DNA of 27,254 nt from Opitutia bacterium (GCA_021204635.1 JAJPZB010000144.1:1-27254), one strand, 5' to 3'; positions 8,285-16,030 are shown, counted from the first letter of the stretch. The notes: a model not told the origin generated them from the letters alone. Numbers and translations: made by a program.

Positions 8285-8757
8285 CGCGGGTCGGTGGTGG
8301 GATTCGGGTTGGTGGCGAAAGTTGGGTTGGTGGCGAAAGTTGGAGTGGTGTTGAGATTTGGGTCGGTGGTGGCAACAATCTCGCGCCCGCAATGCGCGAT
8401 TCTCCCGCTAAGTTAGCGGGGTTAGTGGTGATGGTGTGTGTTCGTGGAACGTCGACTGACTTTGTTCCCCGCCACCAACCCAACCGCCACCACTAACCCA
8501 AGTTCCACCACTAACCCATCATAACCGCCCCGTCACTAACTCACCACCAACCCAATCCCACCACCGTCCTACCACTAACCCGACCACTGACTCACTCGCA
8601 ACAAACCAGGTTCCCGCAACAATTACATGCCACCACCAACTCTGTTCCCAACACTGACGCCCGCTCACCACCAACCCCGCGCCCACCACAGACTCAATTC
8701 CCACCACCATCCCGCTCACCACCAACCCAACTTCCACCACTAACCCGCAACAAACAA
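8285..8757. repeat. Gene-free array of about twenty degenerate GGGTTGGTGGTGG units
   Basis: This 470-bp stretch between convergent genes holds no credible gene. It is filled with variants of one unit: GGGTTGGTGGTGG, GGGTTGGTGGCG, GGGTTAGTGGTG and their complements CCACCACCAACCC and CCACCACTAACCC, separated by 5-15 bp of non-conserved sequence. Units read G-rich on the plus strand up to about 8440 and C-rich after about 8470, so the polarity flips once. A small palindrome (CCCGCTAAGTTAGCGGG) lies near 8404-8420 in the first half. Spacing and sequence are too irregular for CRISPR. Frames crossing the array encode only Thr/Pro/Asn or Trp/Val/Gly low complexity. Confidence 0.85.
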
Positions 8758-8758
8758 A

Positions 8759-8792
8759 AATCTCGTTCCCGCAAAGTTGCGGGAACGAGATT
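8759..8792 (-). terminator. Rho-independent terminator of the GH2 gene
   Basis: A perfect 14-bp stem (AATCTCGTTCCCGC with its complement) around a 6-nt loop. Read on the minus strand, it is followed by TTTTTGTTTG, 46 bp after the stop of the glycosidase gene. Confidence 0.85.
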
Positions 8793-8837
8793 CTCAGTGC
8801 GGGTTGCTCGCGGCTTAGTGGCGAGCGAGGCATCGCG

Positions 8838-10901
8838 TTAGCTGCAAGTCCAGACGCAGGAATCCGTGAGTTTCTTGCCACCTTGCGAAGCGCGAACCTC
8901 GACCTTGTTCGTGCCTGCTTTGAGCGGAACATCTTTCCAGTGTACGACGTGGATATCGTCAGCCTTTTCGGTTTTTCCGACCTTCTTGCCGTTGATATAC
9001 AACTCTGCGTTCGGCGCCGTCGTGTAGGCTTTGACTTCGACATTGCCGGCGGGGCGATTGGTATAGCGCTTGGAGGTGAGATAAATCATCGGGTCGGTGG
9101 TGTTCCAATTCGCTTTGTAGAAGTAGTACGCGTCTTTGCAAGTTTTGCGATCGTAGGTCACCAAGCCCTTGTCATTGATGCCGGCCCGCGCGCCCTCTTT
9201 GCGATTGGCAGAGGCGAAGTCGAACATGCACCAAACGTATGTCCCGAAAAGTTGCGGGCGTTTTTTGATCTCGCGATAGTTCATTTCGTGGCCATATGCC
9301 TGCCACTCTTCGGGATGTTTCGCCGAACTCGGAGAAGGTGGTTTGAGCGGATACTCGTGCGTCCCGATGTCGGCGCCGTGACCGTATTCGCTGACGCCGA
9401 AGCCGCGTTTTGGGTTCTTTTTGCGGTAGGAATCGATCTTCGCGCCCATGCTCTCCGGCGTGCCGCCATACCAGCCCGGATAAAGGTTTGCGGCGAGATG
9501 ATCGGGAATGCTGTTCAGACTCGCGTTGTCAGGTTGGTTTGTCGCGGCGACAGTCGGGCGCGATTTGTCAAGCGTGTGCATGTAGGCGTTCATGTCCTTC
9601 AGCACCGCGACCATGTCAACCTTCTTGTCCTCGGCGCTTGTCTGGTGGAAGATTTCGTTGAAAATTCCCCACATGCAAATCGAGGGGTGATTCCCGTGTT
9701 GAAGCACCATTTCCTTGGCTTGCAACTTCATGTTCTCGATAAATTTCGGGCGGGAACGCACTTTTTCGATGGCGGAAACTTCGCTCCAAACGACGATTCC
9801 GTATTTGTCGCAGAGGTCGTAGATGTGTTCGGATTGCGGGTAGTGCGCCGTCCGCAAGCCATCGACGCCCATATCGACCATGAGTTTTATGTCGTTTTCC
9901 TCGTCCTCTTTGCTCAGCGCCCAACCTTTGCCGTCGAGGTCTTGGTGGCGGGAAACACCGTGGAGCGTGTGCATTTTTCCGTTCAGGTCGAAGCCTTTGT
10001 CCGCCGTGATTTTCGCAGTGCGCAAGCCGAGCGGCTGAACCACTGTGTCGCTCGAACCGTCGCCGGAAGTCACGGAGACTTCGACGGTGTAGAGGTATGG
10101 ATTTTCCCTGCCTTGCCAGAGTTTGACCGGTGCGAGCGACAACTTTTGTTTTACCGGCTCTTCCTTGTTTGCGGGAACGGTGGTGGAAGTTTTCAGCGAT
10201 TTGACAACCTTCCCCGTCGCATCTTTGACGCTGATGGAAACGTCTGCCGGCGTCCCCGCCTTGCCGTCAAGCATTGTCTCAACCGTGATTTCGGCAGACG
10301 AGCGCGACACTTTTTCTTGCTTGATTATGACGCCCGGAGACGCGAAATAGACGGGGCTTATGCAAAGCGCGTCTGTCTCGATCAGCGCGACCGGACGATA
10401 CAGACCGCCGAACATGGAAAAGTCGCCGGACAGCGGCACGATGTCGTCGTTGTACGTGTTGTCCACCGTGATTTTCAGCGTGTTCTTTGCGCCGGGCTTC
10501 AGGAGATCTGTGACCTCGTAGCAGAACGCGCCAAACGCGCCTTCGTGCTTGCCGGCGGATTTGTCGTTCACGAAAACTTCGGACACGATCGACGCGCCTT
10601 CGCCGCGCACGAAGTAGCGCTTGCCGGCCTTGATTGTGACCGGAATCTCGCGCGTGTAAGTCGCTTTGCCGCGACGATAAACGGTGCTCTGCACCGACAA
10701 CGCGTTTGACGATGACTTGGGACCTTTTGCCGCATCTTTTGCATTCCACGTGTGCGGGACGGTGACCCGCTCCTTTGTGCCACCCAACGAAAAATCCCAC
10801 GTTCCGCAGAGATCGTGGACTTCGCGCGCGTAGCCAATGACGCAACCGGAAAGCAAAAATGCGATAAGAGTTTTGGGGAGTAGCGATGAGATCTGCTTCA
10901 T
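8838..10901 (-). CDS. Secreted glycoside hydrolase family 2 (beta-galactosidase/glucuronidase-like)
   Basis: 687 aa from the ATG at 10901; the frame runs 28 codons further upstream, but the signal peptide starts here. Residues 1-20 form a lipoprotein-type signal (LLSGC, Cys20), so the enzyme is probably exported and lipid-anchored; cleavage after GYA is the alternative. Order: sugar-binding jelly roll (about 30-185, GTWDFSLGG...VPHTWN), an Ig-like domain (about 190-295), the TIM barrel (about 300-600) and a C-terminal beta domain (NAELYINGKKVGK). Catalytic residues are in place: acid/base Glu416 in GIFNE and nucleophile Glu505 in VSEYGHG. It should release a sugar residue from plant or host glycans; the substrate cannot be told. 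It is a single-gene unit between two terminators. Confidence 0.92.
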   Translation of the reverse strand: MKQISSLLPKTLIAFLLSGCVIGYAREVHDLCGTWDFSLGGTKERVTVPHTWNAKDAAKGPKSSSNALSVQSTVYRRGKATYTREIPVTIKAGKRYFVRGEGASIVSEVFVNDKSAGKHEGAFGAFCYEVTDLLKPGAKNTLKITVDNTYNDDIVPLSGDFSMFGGLYRPVALIETDALCISPVYFASPGVIIKQEKVSRSSAEITVETMLDGKAGTPADVSISVKDATGKVVKSLKTSTTVPANKEEPVKQKLSLAPVKLWQGRENPYLYTVEVSVTSGDGSSDTVVQPLGLRTAKITADKGFDLNGKMHTLHGVSRHQDLDGKGWALSKEDEENDIKLMVDMGVDGLRTAHYPQSEHIYDLCDKYGIVVWSEVSAIEKVRSRPKFIENMKLQAKEMVLQHGNHPSICMWGIFNEIFHQTSAEDKKVDMVAVLKDMNAYMHTLDKSRPTVAATNQPDNASLNSIPDHLAANLYPGWYGGTPESMGAKIDSYRKKNPKRGFGVSEYGHGADIGTHEYPLKPPSPSSAKHPEEWQAYGHEMNYREIKKRPQLFGTYVWCMFDFASANRKEGARAGINDKGLVTYDRKTCKDAYYFYKANWNTTDPMIYLTSKRYTNRPAGNVEVKAYTTAPNAELYINGKKVGKTEKADDIHVVHWKDVPLKAGTNKVEVRASQGGKKLTDSCVWTCS

Positions 10902-10926
10902 TGCGCGCAATCTTGCGCAAAAACGA

Positions 10927-10962
10927 ATTTGCACGCGAGAATTTTTTCCTATTTGCACGCGA
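10927..10962 (-). promoter_or_regulatory. Two 12-bp direct repeats upstream of the GH2 gene
   Basis: ATTTGCACGCGA occurs at 10927-10938 and again at 10951-10962 (plus-strand reading), exactly 24 bp apart and 26-61 bp upstream of the glycosidase ATG. The placement suggests a tandem activator or repressor site for sugar control; no regulator is known. Confidence 0.4.
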
Positions 10963-10985
10963 ATTTTGGGCAGCCGGCGCAACAA

Positions 10986-11024
10986 AAAAGCGGCGGTGCA
11001 CGAACTTTATGCATCGCCGCTTTT
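10986..11024 (-). terminator. Terminator ending the LysM-to-lipoprotein operon
   Basis: A 15-bp stem (AAAAGCGGCGGTGCA with its complement, one G-U pair) and a 9-nt loop. On the minus strand it is followed by TTTTTTG after the stem, 22 bp past the stop of the small lipoprotein gene. A-T pairs at both feet would let it work in both directions. Confidence 0.88.
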
Positions 11025-11046
11025 GCAAAATCAGACGCGTGAAAAA

Positions 11047-11220
11047 TCAACGATCGTCCGGAACCAATCCACTCATGCCGGGCATCGAGGTTTCCCACGA
11101 TTGTGGCGCGCCGCTCGCCGGCAAGTTTGAATCGTCCGGCGGAGGCGTCTCGGTGCACGCCGTGCAGAAAAAAGCACCTGCGGCAACCAACGCCAACGCG
11201 AATCGTTTCAGGTTCTTCAC
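11047..11220 (-). CDS. Small lipoprotein, 57 aa
   Basis: Found by translating the gap. GTG start at 11220, TGA stop at 11047. The N-terminus is a textbook lipoprotein signal: basic KNLKR, a hydrophobic core (FALALVAAGAFF) and the lipobox CTAC with the acceptor Cys at 22. The mature part is only about 36 residues, Pro/Ser/Asp-rich (TETPPPDDSNLPASGAPQSW...), ending GLVPDDR, with no further domain. It starts 15 bp after the coiled-coil protein gene and is followed by a strong terminator, so it closes the operon. A small envelope lipoprotein of unknown role. Signal peptide quality and context make it much better than a chance frame. Confidence 0.82.
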   Translation of the reverse strand: MKNLKRFALALVAAGAFFCTACTETPPPDDSNLPASGAPQSWETSMPGMSGLVPDDR

Positions 11221-11235
11221 GTTCGTCGAGAAATC

Positions 11236-12243
11236 TTAGTTCGCGCCCGTCGTTTTGTGAACGAACGGCACAAGCCTGAGTTCCGAGCCGTTCCTGACCT
11301 TTTCGGGAATCGTGGCGCCGGACAAGATGTGCGCAAGCCCAACAGCTCCGCGCTGCGAAACGAGCTTGATTCTTCCGATGTTCATGTCTTCGCCGGGGAC
11401 GGAATCCGACTTGATGTAAACGTCGTAGTAGCCCTCGGAATCGGGGAAGCGATATTCGCCGCCGCTGTAAGCAGAGCCTGTGTAGAAGCGACCGGAAATG
11501 GCGAGCAACCCGCGCTCCGTGTCGATCGAAATGACGGACGTCATGACATACGGCTTTTCAAACTCGGGCTGCGGAACATCGTCCGGCAACGAACTGTCGT
11601 AAAGACCTGCGGGGAATTCGTTCTCGTCGATGCCGAGTTCGCGCGTAATCGCCATGCGGCGCAGTTTGAAGTAGCGGTTTTGACCGGATTCCTTGTCTTT
11701 TTCGAGACCCGAGATCTGGTCGAGCAACTCGTTGTACTCTTCCATCGTCTTCATGTTGGCGATGCGCTGATTGAGCGAAGCCGTTGTAATCTTCTCGCTG
11801 TTCAGCTCTGCCTTGGTGGTTTGCAATTCGCTTTCGAGGGAAGAAACTTTGCTTTCGAGTTCGGATTTTTGGCGCGTCAGATCTGCGTTCTCCGCGTTCT
11901 TGGAATCGATTTCAGCGTTGAGATTCGTAATCGTCTGGTCGCGCTCGGCAATCGTGCTCTTCTGAGCGGAAATCGTGGCGTCGTCTTTGCGTTTCTGCTC
12001 GCGGCGTCCTTCAATTTCTTTGTAAGCGGGAGCGACGATTTCCATCGCCTCGCGCAAATCTTTCGGCTTCGCGAGATTCTTGTATTCGAACGGATCTTCG
12101 GAAGTCTGCGCCGCCACAGCCAGAGGCTTCGCCTTGACGATGGCGTTATCCATCTCTCCTTTAATCAGGAAGAAGAGCGTTACGGCGCCTGCAGCGAGAA
12201 GTATCGCGAGGACGCGGAGTACGATAGAAACTTTGCTGTTCAT
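11236..12243 (-). CDS. Membrane-anchored coiled-coil protein
   Basis: 335 aa. One N-terminal membrane helix (about 7-27), then a long heptad-rich coiled coil (about 70-190, rich in Lys, Glu, Gln and Ser) and a compact C-terminal region (about 200-335) with a beta-rich look (VMTSVISIDTERGLLAISGRFY, YYDVYIKSDSVPGEDMNIGRIKLVS). I recognise no named family. The layout suggests an envelope protein with an extracytoplasmic stalk and a terminal domain. It lies 15 bp after pgi and 15 bp before the small lipoprotein gene, so all three are probably co-transcribed; a shared envelope role with the lipoprotein is an inference. Confidence 0.8.
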   Translation of the reverse strand: MNSKVSIVLRVLAILLAAGAVTLFFLIKGEMDNAIVKAKPLAVAAQTSEDPFEYKNLAKPKDLREAMEIVAPAYKEIEGRREQKRKDDATISAQKSTIAERDQTITNLNAEIDSKNAENADLTRQKSELESKVSSLESELQTTKAELNSEKITTASLNQRIANMKTMEEYNELLDQISGLEKDKESGQNRYFKLRRMAITRELGIDENEFPAGLYDSSLPDDVPQPEFEKPYVMTSVISIDTERGLLAISGRFYTGSAYSGGEYRFPDSEGYYDVYIKSDSVPGEDMNIGRIKLVSQRGAVGLAHILSGATIPEKVRNGSELRLVPFVHKTTGAN

Positions 12244-12258
12244 ACAGTGTGAGGGGGC

Positions 12259-13839
12259 TTATTTTTTAGATGTGAAAGTTGAGCTATAAGAAGGGGTTTT
12301 ACGCTCGCGCGTAACCTTTTTTGAGGGGCAACACGCTAAGTGTTGGCAAAGTTTGAACACTAATTCCGTGTCGTTTTCAAGACCTAAATTTTTTGATATC
12401 GCGTCGGCAGTAAAAGATTCCGCCGGATTTTGCTCCAAAAATTCCAAAATTCGCGCCTGCAACTTCAATATTCCCGCCGCAGCTTTTTTGCCGGCTTCGA
12501 CGCCCGGTTGGTGGTAGGCATTGATCCCGATGAAGGAAGCGTAGAAGCCCACCGCGCGCTCGAAAAGCGCAATCAACTCGCCAACAGACGCCGGCGAAAT
12601 CTCGTCAATCGTGAGCGTTATGGACGCGCGTTTTTTCTCGGAAAGAGCCTCGCGCGTGCCGAGCAAAAATCCTTCGAGAAAATCGCCCGCCGTCGCGCCA
12701 GAAGCAACTTCGACCGAATCGCCTGCGCGATCTCGCAAGACCTCAATAAACGTCGCAAAAAAGTTCGGAACGCCCTCGCGAAGTTGTTGCACGTAGGCGT
12801 GTTGGTCTGTTGAACCCTTGTTGCCGTAAACGGAAATTCCTTGGGAAACGATGTTGCCGCGCAAGTCTTTTTCCTTGCCGAGCGATTCCATGATGAGTTG
12901 CTGCAAATAGCGCGCGAACAGTAAAAGCCTGTCTTTGTAGGGCAAAATCACCATGTCTTTTTCGCCCCTGCCCGCCGTGAGGAAGTACCACGACAAGGCG
13001 AGCACAGCCGAAGGATTTTGCAACAACTCGCGGGAGCGCGTCTGCACGTCCATCGCCGCCGCACCGGCGAGCATTGAGCGAATATCCAAGCCCTGCAGAG
13101 CCGCCGGCAAAAGCCCGACTGCCGCCATCTCGCTCGTTCTGCCGCCGACCCAATCCCACATCGGGAAACGCGCCAAAAATCCGCGTTCGCGCGCCGTGCA
13201 ATCGAGTTGCGAACCCGCACCGGTCACGGCGACCGCGTGCTTCGCGAAATCCAATCCCGCGCCGGCGTATTGCGCCTCGGTCTCGACCATGGCATTGCGC
13301 GGTTCCGGCGTGCTTCCCGACTTGGAGGTCACGACGCAAAGCGTCTCGCCGAGTTTTCCGCGCAACTCCGAGAAAACAATGTCGAAGCCGTCGGGGTCTG
13401 TGTTGTCGAGAAAATAAACTTTAAGTTTGTCCGTCGCCGGATTTCCGAGAGCAGAAGCGACAAACTGCGGACCGAGTGCGCTACCGCCAATCCCGATGCA
13501 GAGCAGATTTTTAAACTTTCCTGCCGAGCCGGCAATCTCGCCGCTGTGGACTTTCGCCGCAAATTTTTCGATATCGTCCGTCGTTTTTGCGATCTCGTCG
13601 CGCAACTCCTGCGTCGGCGCAAGTTGCGGCGCGCGCAGCCAATAATGCCCGACCATGCGATTCTCGTCGGGGTTCGCTATAGCGCCTTTTTCGAGGCTTT
13701 CCATATCGGCAAACGCCTTTCTCAGCATTCCCTCGGATTTGCAAAAATAATCTCCCGGAAAACCCACGCGGCTCACGTCGATGGCAAACTGCAAATTGTC
13801 GAATTGAAAATAATTCTGCTTAAAATTGTTCCAGCTCAT
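12259..13839 (-). CDS. pgi: Glucose-6-phosphate isomerase with C-terminal winged-helix-like extension
   Basis: 526 aa. Interconverts glucose 6-phosphate and fructose 6-phosphate in glycolysis and gluconeogenesis. Family motifs in order: IGIGGSALG (115-123), SKSGST (172-177) for phosphate binding, DWVGGRTS (229-236), ESLGK (318-322), STDQHAYVQQ (343-352) and HQPGVEAGK (443-451) carrying the catalytic Lys. After the normal end, residues about 455-512 add a predicted all-helical segment (LQARILEFLEQNPAESFTADAISKNLGLENDTELVFKLCQHL, split here by eye) that looks like a winged helix. ATG start at 13839 with a purine-rich AGGGCAGAG upstream. It lies 71 bp after secG in the same direction and 15 bp before the coiled-coil gene. 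Confidence 0.95.
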   Translation of the reverse strand: MSWNNFKQNYFQFDNLQFAIDVSRVGFPGDYFCKSEGMLRKAFADMESLEKGAIANPDENRMVGHYWLRAPQLAPTQELRDEIAKTTDDIEKFAAKVHSGEIAGSAGKFKNLLCIGIGGSALGPQFVASALGNPATDKLKVYFLDNTDPDGFDIVFSELRGKLGETLCVVTSKSGSTPEPRNAMVETEAQYAGAGLDFAKHAVAVTGAGSQLDCTARERGFLARFPMWDWVGGRTSEMAAVGLLPAALQGLDIRSMLAGAAAMDVQTRSRELLQNPSAVLALSWYFLTAGRGEKDMVILPYKDRLLLFARYLQQLIMESLGKEKDLRGNIVSQGISVYGNKGSTDQHAYVQQLREGVPNFFATFIEVLRDRAGDSVEVASGATAGDFLEGFLLGTREALSEKKRASITLTIDEISPASVGELIALFERAVGFYASFIGINAYHQPGVEAGKKAAAGILKLQARILEFLEQNPAESFTADAISKNLGLENDTELVFKLCQHLACCPSKKVTRERKTPSYSSTFTSKK

Positions 13840-13910
13840 AACTCTGCCCTTTTTGACTAACTGTTGTGTGAACGCAAAAAAAATACGCGACGCGCTCTTG
13901 CTCTATGCAA

Positions 13911-14306
13911 CTATTCCGCCGGAGCCGTTCCGCCCGCCGGCGGCTCTGCGGGCGCGTTCTCCGCAGGTTCCGTGGTTATCAATCCCGAGCTCGCCGGTGC
14001 TGCAGCTTGCTGCTGCTCCTGCTCGATTTTCAACGCTTCTTCTGCCGCGTCGCGCTCATTGCCGCGCGCGACAAAGCCGAGGTAAAGCCCTGCGCAAAGC
14101 AGGAAAAAGAGCACGATGAAAACCGTCGTCGCCTTCGTGAGAACGGTCGTCGATTCGCCGCCGAAAACGGATTCCGTCGTCGCCCCGCCGAGAGCCGAGC
14201 CCATGCCGGCATTCGCGTTCGGGCGTTGCATCAGCACGAACAACACGACGAGAACGCACACAAATCCCAGCACCAAAAGCGCGCCAAAAAGGAAGATATT
14301 ATACAT
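13911..14306 (-). CDS. secG: Preprotein translocase subunit SecG
   Basis: 131 aa. Two membrane helices (about 5-26 and 58-79) are joined by the hallmark loop MQRPNANAGMGSALGGATTESVFG, with the family's Gly/Ser-rich centre. SecG assists SecYE in moving proteins across the inner membrane. A Glu/Gln/Ala/Pro-rich cytoplasmic tail (about 85-131) extends beyond the core, common in larger SecG proteins. ATG start at 14306. It lies between a NUDIX gene and pgi on the same strand. The next gene upstream is not tpiA, which often precedes secG. Confidence 0.94.
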   Translation of the reverse strand: MYNIFLFGALLVLGFVCVLVVLFVLMQRPNANAGMGSALGGATTESVFGGESTTVLTKATTVFIVLFFLLCAGLYLGFVARGNERDAAEEALKIEQEQQQAAAPASSGLITTEPAENAPAEPPAGGTAPAE

Positions 14307-14384
14307 AGAGTTTGCCGATTAAAGAGAAACGAGAACGCGAGCTCAAACAAAAATCTCCGCTAACATTTCCGCAAGCCGCCGCGC

Positions 14385-14954
14385 TCAGGCGCTTTTCCCT
14401 CCAAAAACTTCGGGCGCGTGCAAGTAAACTTCCGCCATCGCGGTGAGCATCAAAGCGTGATGAATGCTGCCATCGCACGCCATTTTCATCAACTCCTCCA
14501 ACGAAACTTCGCGCACGAGAATTTCCTCATTCGCGTCGAGCTTCGTGTCGCAAACTTTTCGGCAATTTTTTATGAGAACGGTGCTGCAACGGTTATTCAA
14601 AAGCGCGGGATTCGTCGAGCGCGTCCCGAGCAAAATCGGCGCGTCGCCAACGAAGCCGGTTTCCTCGCGAAGTTCGCGCACCGCAGTGTCGAGCGGATTC
14701 TCGCCCTTTTCGCAAACGCCACCGGGGAACTCCCACGAAAGCTCGCGGATGCCGTGCCGATATTGCTGCTCGAGAATAAATTTCCCGTCGCTCGTCACGG
14801 CGACGCACATCGCCCAATTCACGGCGCGAAGCAGGAAAAAATCGCCCTCGCGACCGTCCAATGGGTGGCGACAATGGTTGCGGAATACTTTAAAAACCTT
14901 GCAGTCTGCGAGAAGCTCTTCGCTCGCAACTTCCCAGCGAACAGGCGATTTCAT
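14385..14954 (-). CDS. NUDIX hydrolase, ADP-ribose pyrophosphatase type
   Basis: 189 aa. The Nudix box is complete: Gly79, five residues, Glu85, seven residues, then RELREETGF to 101, the metal-binding site for diphosphate cleavage. The preceding ELSWEFPGG is typical of the ADP-ribose/sugar-nucleotide branch (NudF-like), as is the length. Probable reaction: hydrolysis of ADP-ribose or a similar nucleoside diphosphate to two phosphates; substrate not certain. ATG start at 14954, 26 bp after the LysM gene and 78 bp before secG, same strand. Confidence 0.88.
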   Translation of the reverse strand: MKSPVRWEVASEELLADCKVFKVFRNHCRHPLDGREGDFFLLRAVNWAMCVAVTSDGKFILEQQYRHGIRELSWEFPGGVCEKGENPLDTAVRELREETGFVGDAPILLGTRSTNPALLNNRCSTVLIKNCRKVCDTKLDANEEILVREVSLEELMKMACDGSIHHALMLTAMAEVYLHAPEVFGGKSA

Positions 14955-14980
14955 CGTTCTCGCAAAACCCGCTCCCGCGC

Positions 14981-15559
14981 TTAGCGAGACGCGGGAACTT
15001 TTATTTTCTGACCAACGCGCAGACGCGTCGGATCGAGCCCCGGATTCAAATCCTCAATTTCCTTGACAGTGCAACCGAGCGACTGGGCAATTTTCCAAGG
15101 ATTATCGCCGCTGCGAATCGTGTACTCGCCGGTCGCAACAGCGTTGGCGCCGGAACTTTCTGCCGGAGCGGAAACCGATGTGCCGGGCTGGGGCGGCGCC
15201 ACACGACGCCCGCCGCTGACCGACGCAACAGTCTCGGCAAGCTTTGCGTATTGCACATTCACGTTTTCAAAATTCGTGGAAACCGTGTTCTTAAAAGTCT
15301 CAAAATCCGTGGCGAGAGCCTCATACGCATGAGAATCTCCGCCGCTTGCACGCGCGTCGGCGAGAGCCTGCTGAACGTCGGCGTAAACCTTTTGCTCGTT
15401 CGCGTTCTGCTTATCCGCGAGTTGCGAAACGCCACTGCGCGCAGACATCGCGAGAATGAGCGAAATGCCGCCGAGAATTATCCCAGCCAATCCCAACAAC
15501 ATCGGGAGTTTGGATTCTGCGGGAGCGTCGAAACCACTTTCAATCGAAGATTCTTCCAT
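14981..15559 (-). CDS. Membrane-anchored LysM domain protein
   Basis: 192 aa from the ATG at 15559, which has an AAAGG site just upstream; the open frame extends to 15613 but lacks that support. A single membrane helix (about 18-39) is followed by a helical, coiled-coil-prone spacer (about 42-115), a Pro/Ser/Ala linker and a C-terminal LysM domain (about 145-188: YTIRSGDNPWKIAQSLGCTVKEIEDLNPG ending in LRVGQKIKVP, quoted in parts). LysM binds N-acetylglucosamine in peptidoglycan, so this is probably an inner-membrane protein reaching the wall. First gene of the run that ends with the small lipoprotein. A GC-rich hairpin spans its stop codon. Confidence 0.88.
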   Translation of the reverse strand: MEESSIESGFDAPAESKLPMLLGLAGIILGGISLILAMSARSGVSQLADKQNANEQKVYADVQQALADARASGGDSHAYEALATDFETFKNTVSTNFENVNVQYAKLAETVASVSGGRRVAPPQPGTSVSAPAESSGANAVATGEYTIRSGDNPWKIAQSLGCTVKEIEDLNPGLDPTRLRVGQKIKVPASR

Positions 15560-15646
15560 AGCCTTTTGTGTAATTCGGTTTTGCGGAAATGAAATATTTT
15601 GTTGACAGCTCAATCAATAAAAAACGAAGCTCACCAACTCTTTAAT

Positions 15647-15724
15647 CGGGCAATAGCGCAGTCTGGCTAGCGCATCTGCTTTGGGAGCAGAGGGTCGTGG
15701 GTTCAAATCCCTCTTGCCCGACCA
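15647..15724 (+). tRNA. tRNA-Pro (UGG)
   Basis: 78 nt including an encoded CCA. Acceptor CGGGCAA pairs with TTGCCCG; the anticodon stem TCTGC/GCAGA holds loop TTTGGGA, giving anticodon TGG; the T-arm contains GGGTTCAAATCCC. A T-run begins right after CCA. A TTGACA at 15602-15607 may be its -35 box, but no good -10 is seen. Confidence 0.96.
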
Positions 15725-15733
15725 TTTTTTATA

Positions 15734-15771
15734 CCGCCGGCGCGCGCAAAAAGAACATTGCCCGCCGGCGG
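15734..15771 (+). terminator. Terminator after tRNA-Pro
   Basis: A perfect 9-bp stem (CCGCCGGCG with CGCCGGCGG) and a 20-nt loop, followed by CATTTTG. It starts 10 bp after the tRNA, which is itself followed by six T. Confidence 0.6.
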
Positions 15772-15809
15772 CATTTTGTATAAGCGCGTGAAATTGTCGC
15801 CGGAGGAAG

Positions 15810-15992
15810 ATGCCGTGCCCTGAAAGCACCACAACAGCCACTCAAAAAAAAATATTTTTACAGCTACTTGTTGTGAGATTGACGTTAGCCCTGATTATTG
15901 TTTTCGTCTGCCAAAGTTCTTTTCTACGGAACGCTCCCGATCCGTTGGAACATACGACGAATACGGGATACAATGCCGCCCGCAGAAGTTAA
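15810..15992 (+). CDS. Possible small membrane protein, 60 aa
   Basis: An open frame with one hydrophobic stretch (IFLQLLVVRLTLALIIVFV, about residues 15-33) flanked by polar ends. GGAGG lies only 3 nt before the ATG, which is too close for good initiation. No family is recognised. It ends inside the loop side of the stem that precedes the 20-residue peptide. It may be a real partner of that peptide or a chance frame; evidence is thin. Confidence 0.25.
   Translation: MPCPESTTTATQKKIFLQLLVVRLTLALIIVFVCQSSFLRNAPDPLEHTTNTGYNAARRS
15945..15974 (+). promoter_or_regulatory. Promoter-like site for the 20-residue peptide
   Basis: TTGGAA (4 of 6 to consensus) and TACAAT (5 of 6) with an 18-bp spacer. 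Transcription would begin near 15981, within the left arm of the following stem. Confidence 0.4.
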
Positions 15993-16015
15993 TAGCGAAC
16001 GACTTCTGCGGGCGG
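15976..16015 (+). other. 14-bp stem-loop just before a strong ribosome binding site
   Basis: CCGCCCGCAGAAGT (15976-15989) pairs perfectly with 16002-16015 across a 12-nt loop. AAGGGAG begins 3 nt after the stem, so the structure could gate translation of the peptide, or act as a stabilising 5' hairpin. No U-run follows, so it is not a standard terminator. Confidence 0.7.
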
Positions 16016-16030
16016 GGAAGGGAGATCTAT

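Noticed and set aside
8285..8757. CRISPR array
   Set aside because: Units are short, degenerate, irregularly spaced and change strand; no cas genes are nearby.
8519..9043. 174-residue minus-strand frame across the repeat array
   Set aside because: Its upstream half is a shadow of the GH2 gene and the rest is translated repeat (Val/Gly/Trp low complexity).
8883..10709. 608-residue open frame on the plus strand
   Set aside because: Antisense to the GH2 gene, whose catalytic motifs are intact; the frame is a by-product of codon bias.
14974..14995. Terminator at the LysM gene end
   Set aside because: The hairpin spans the stop codon and lacks a convincing U-run on the minus strand; the downstream NUDIX gene appears co-directional and close.
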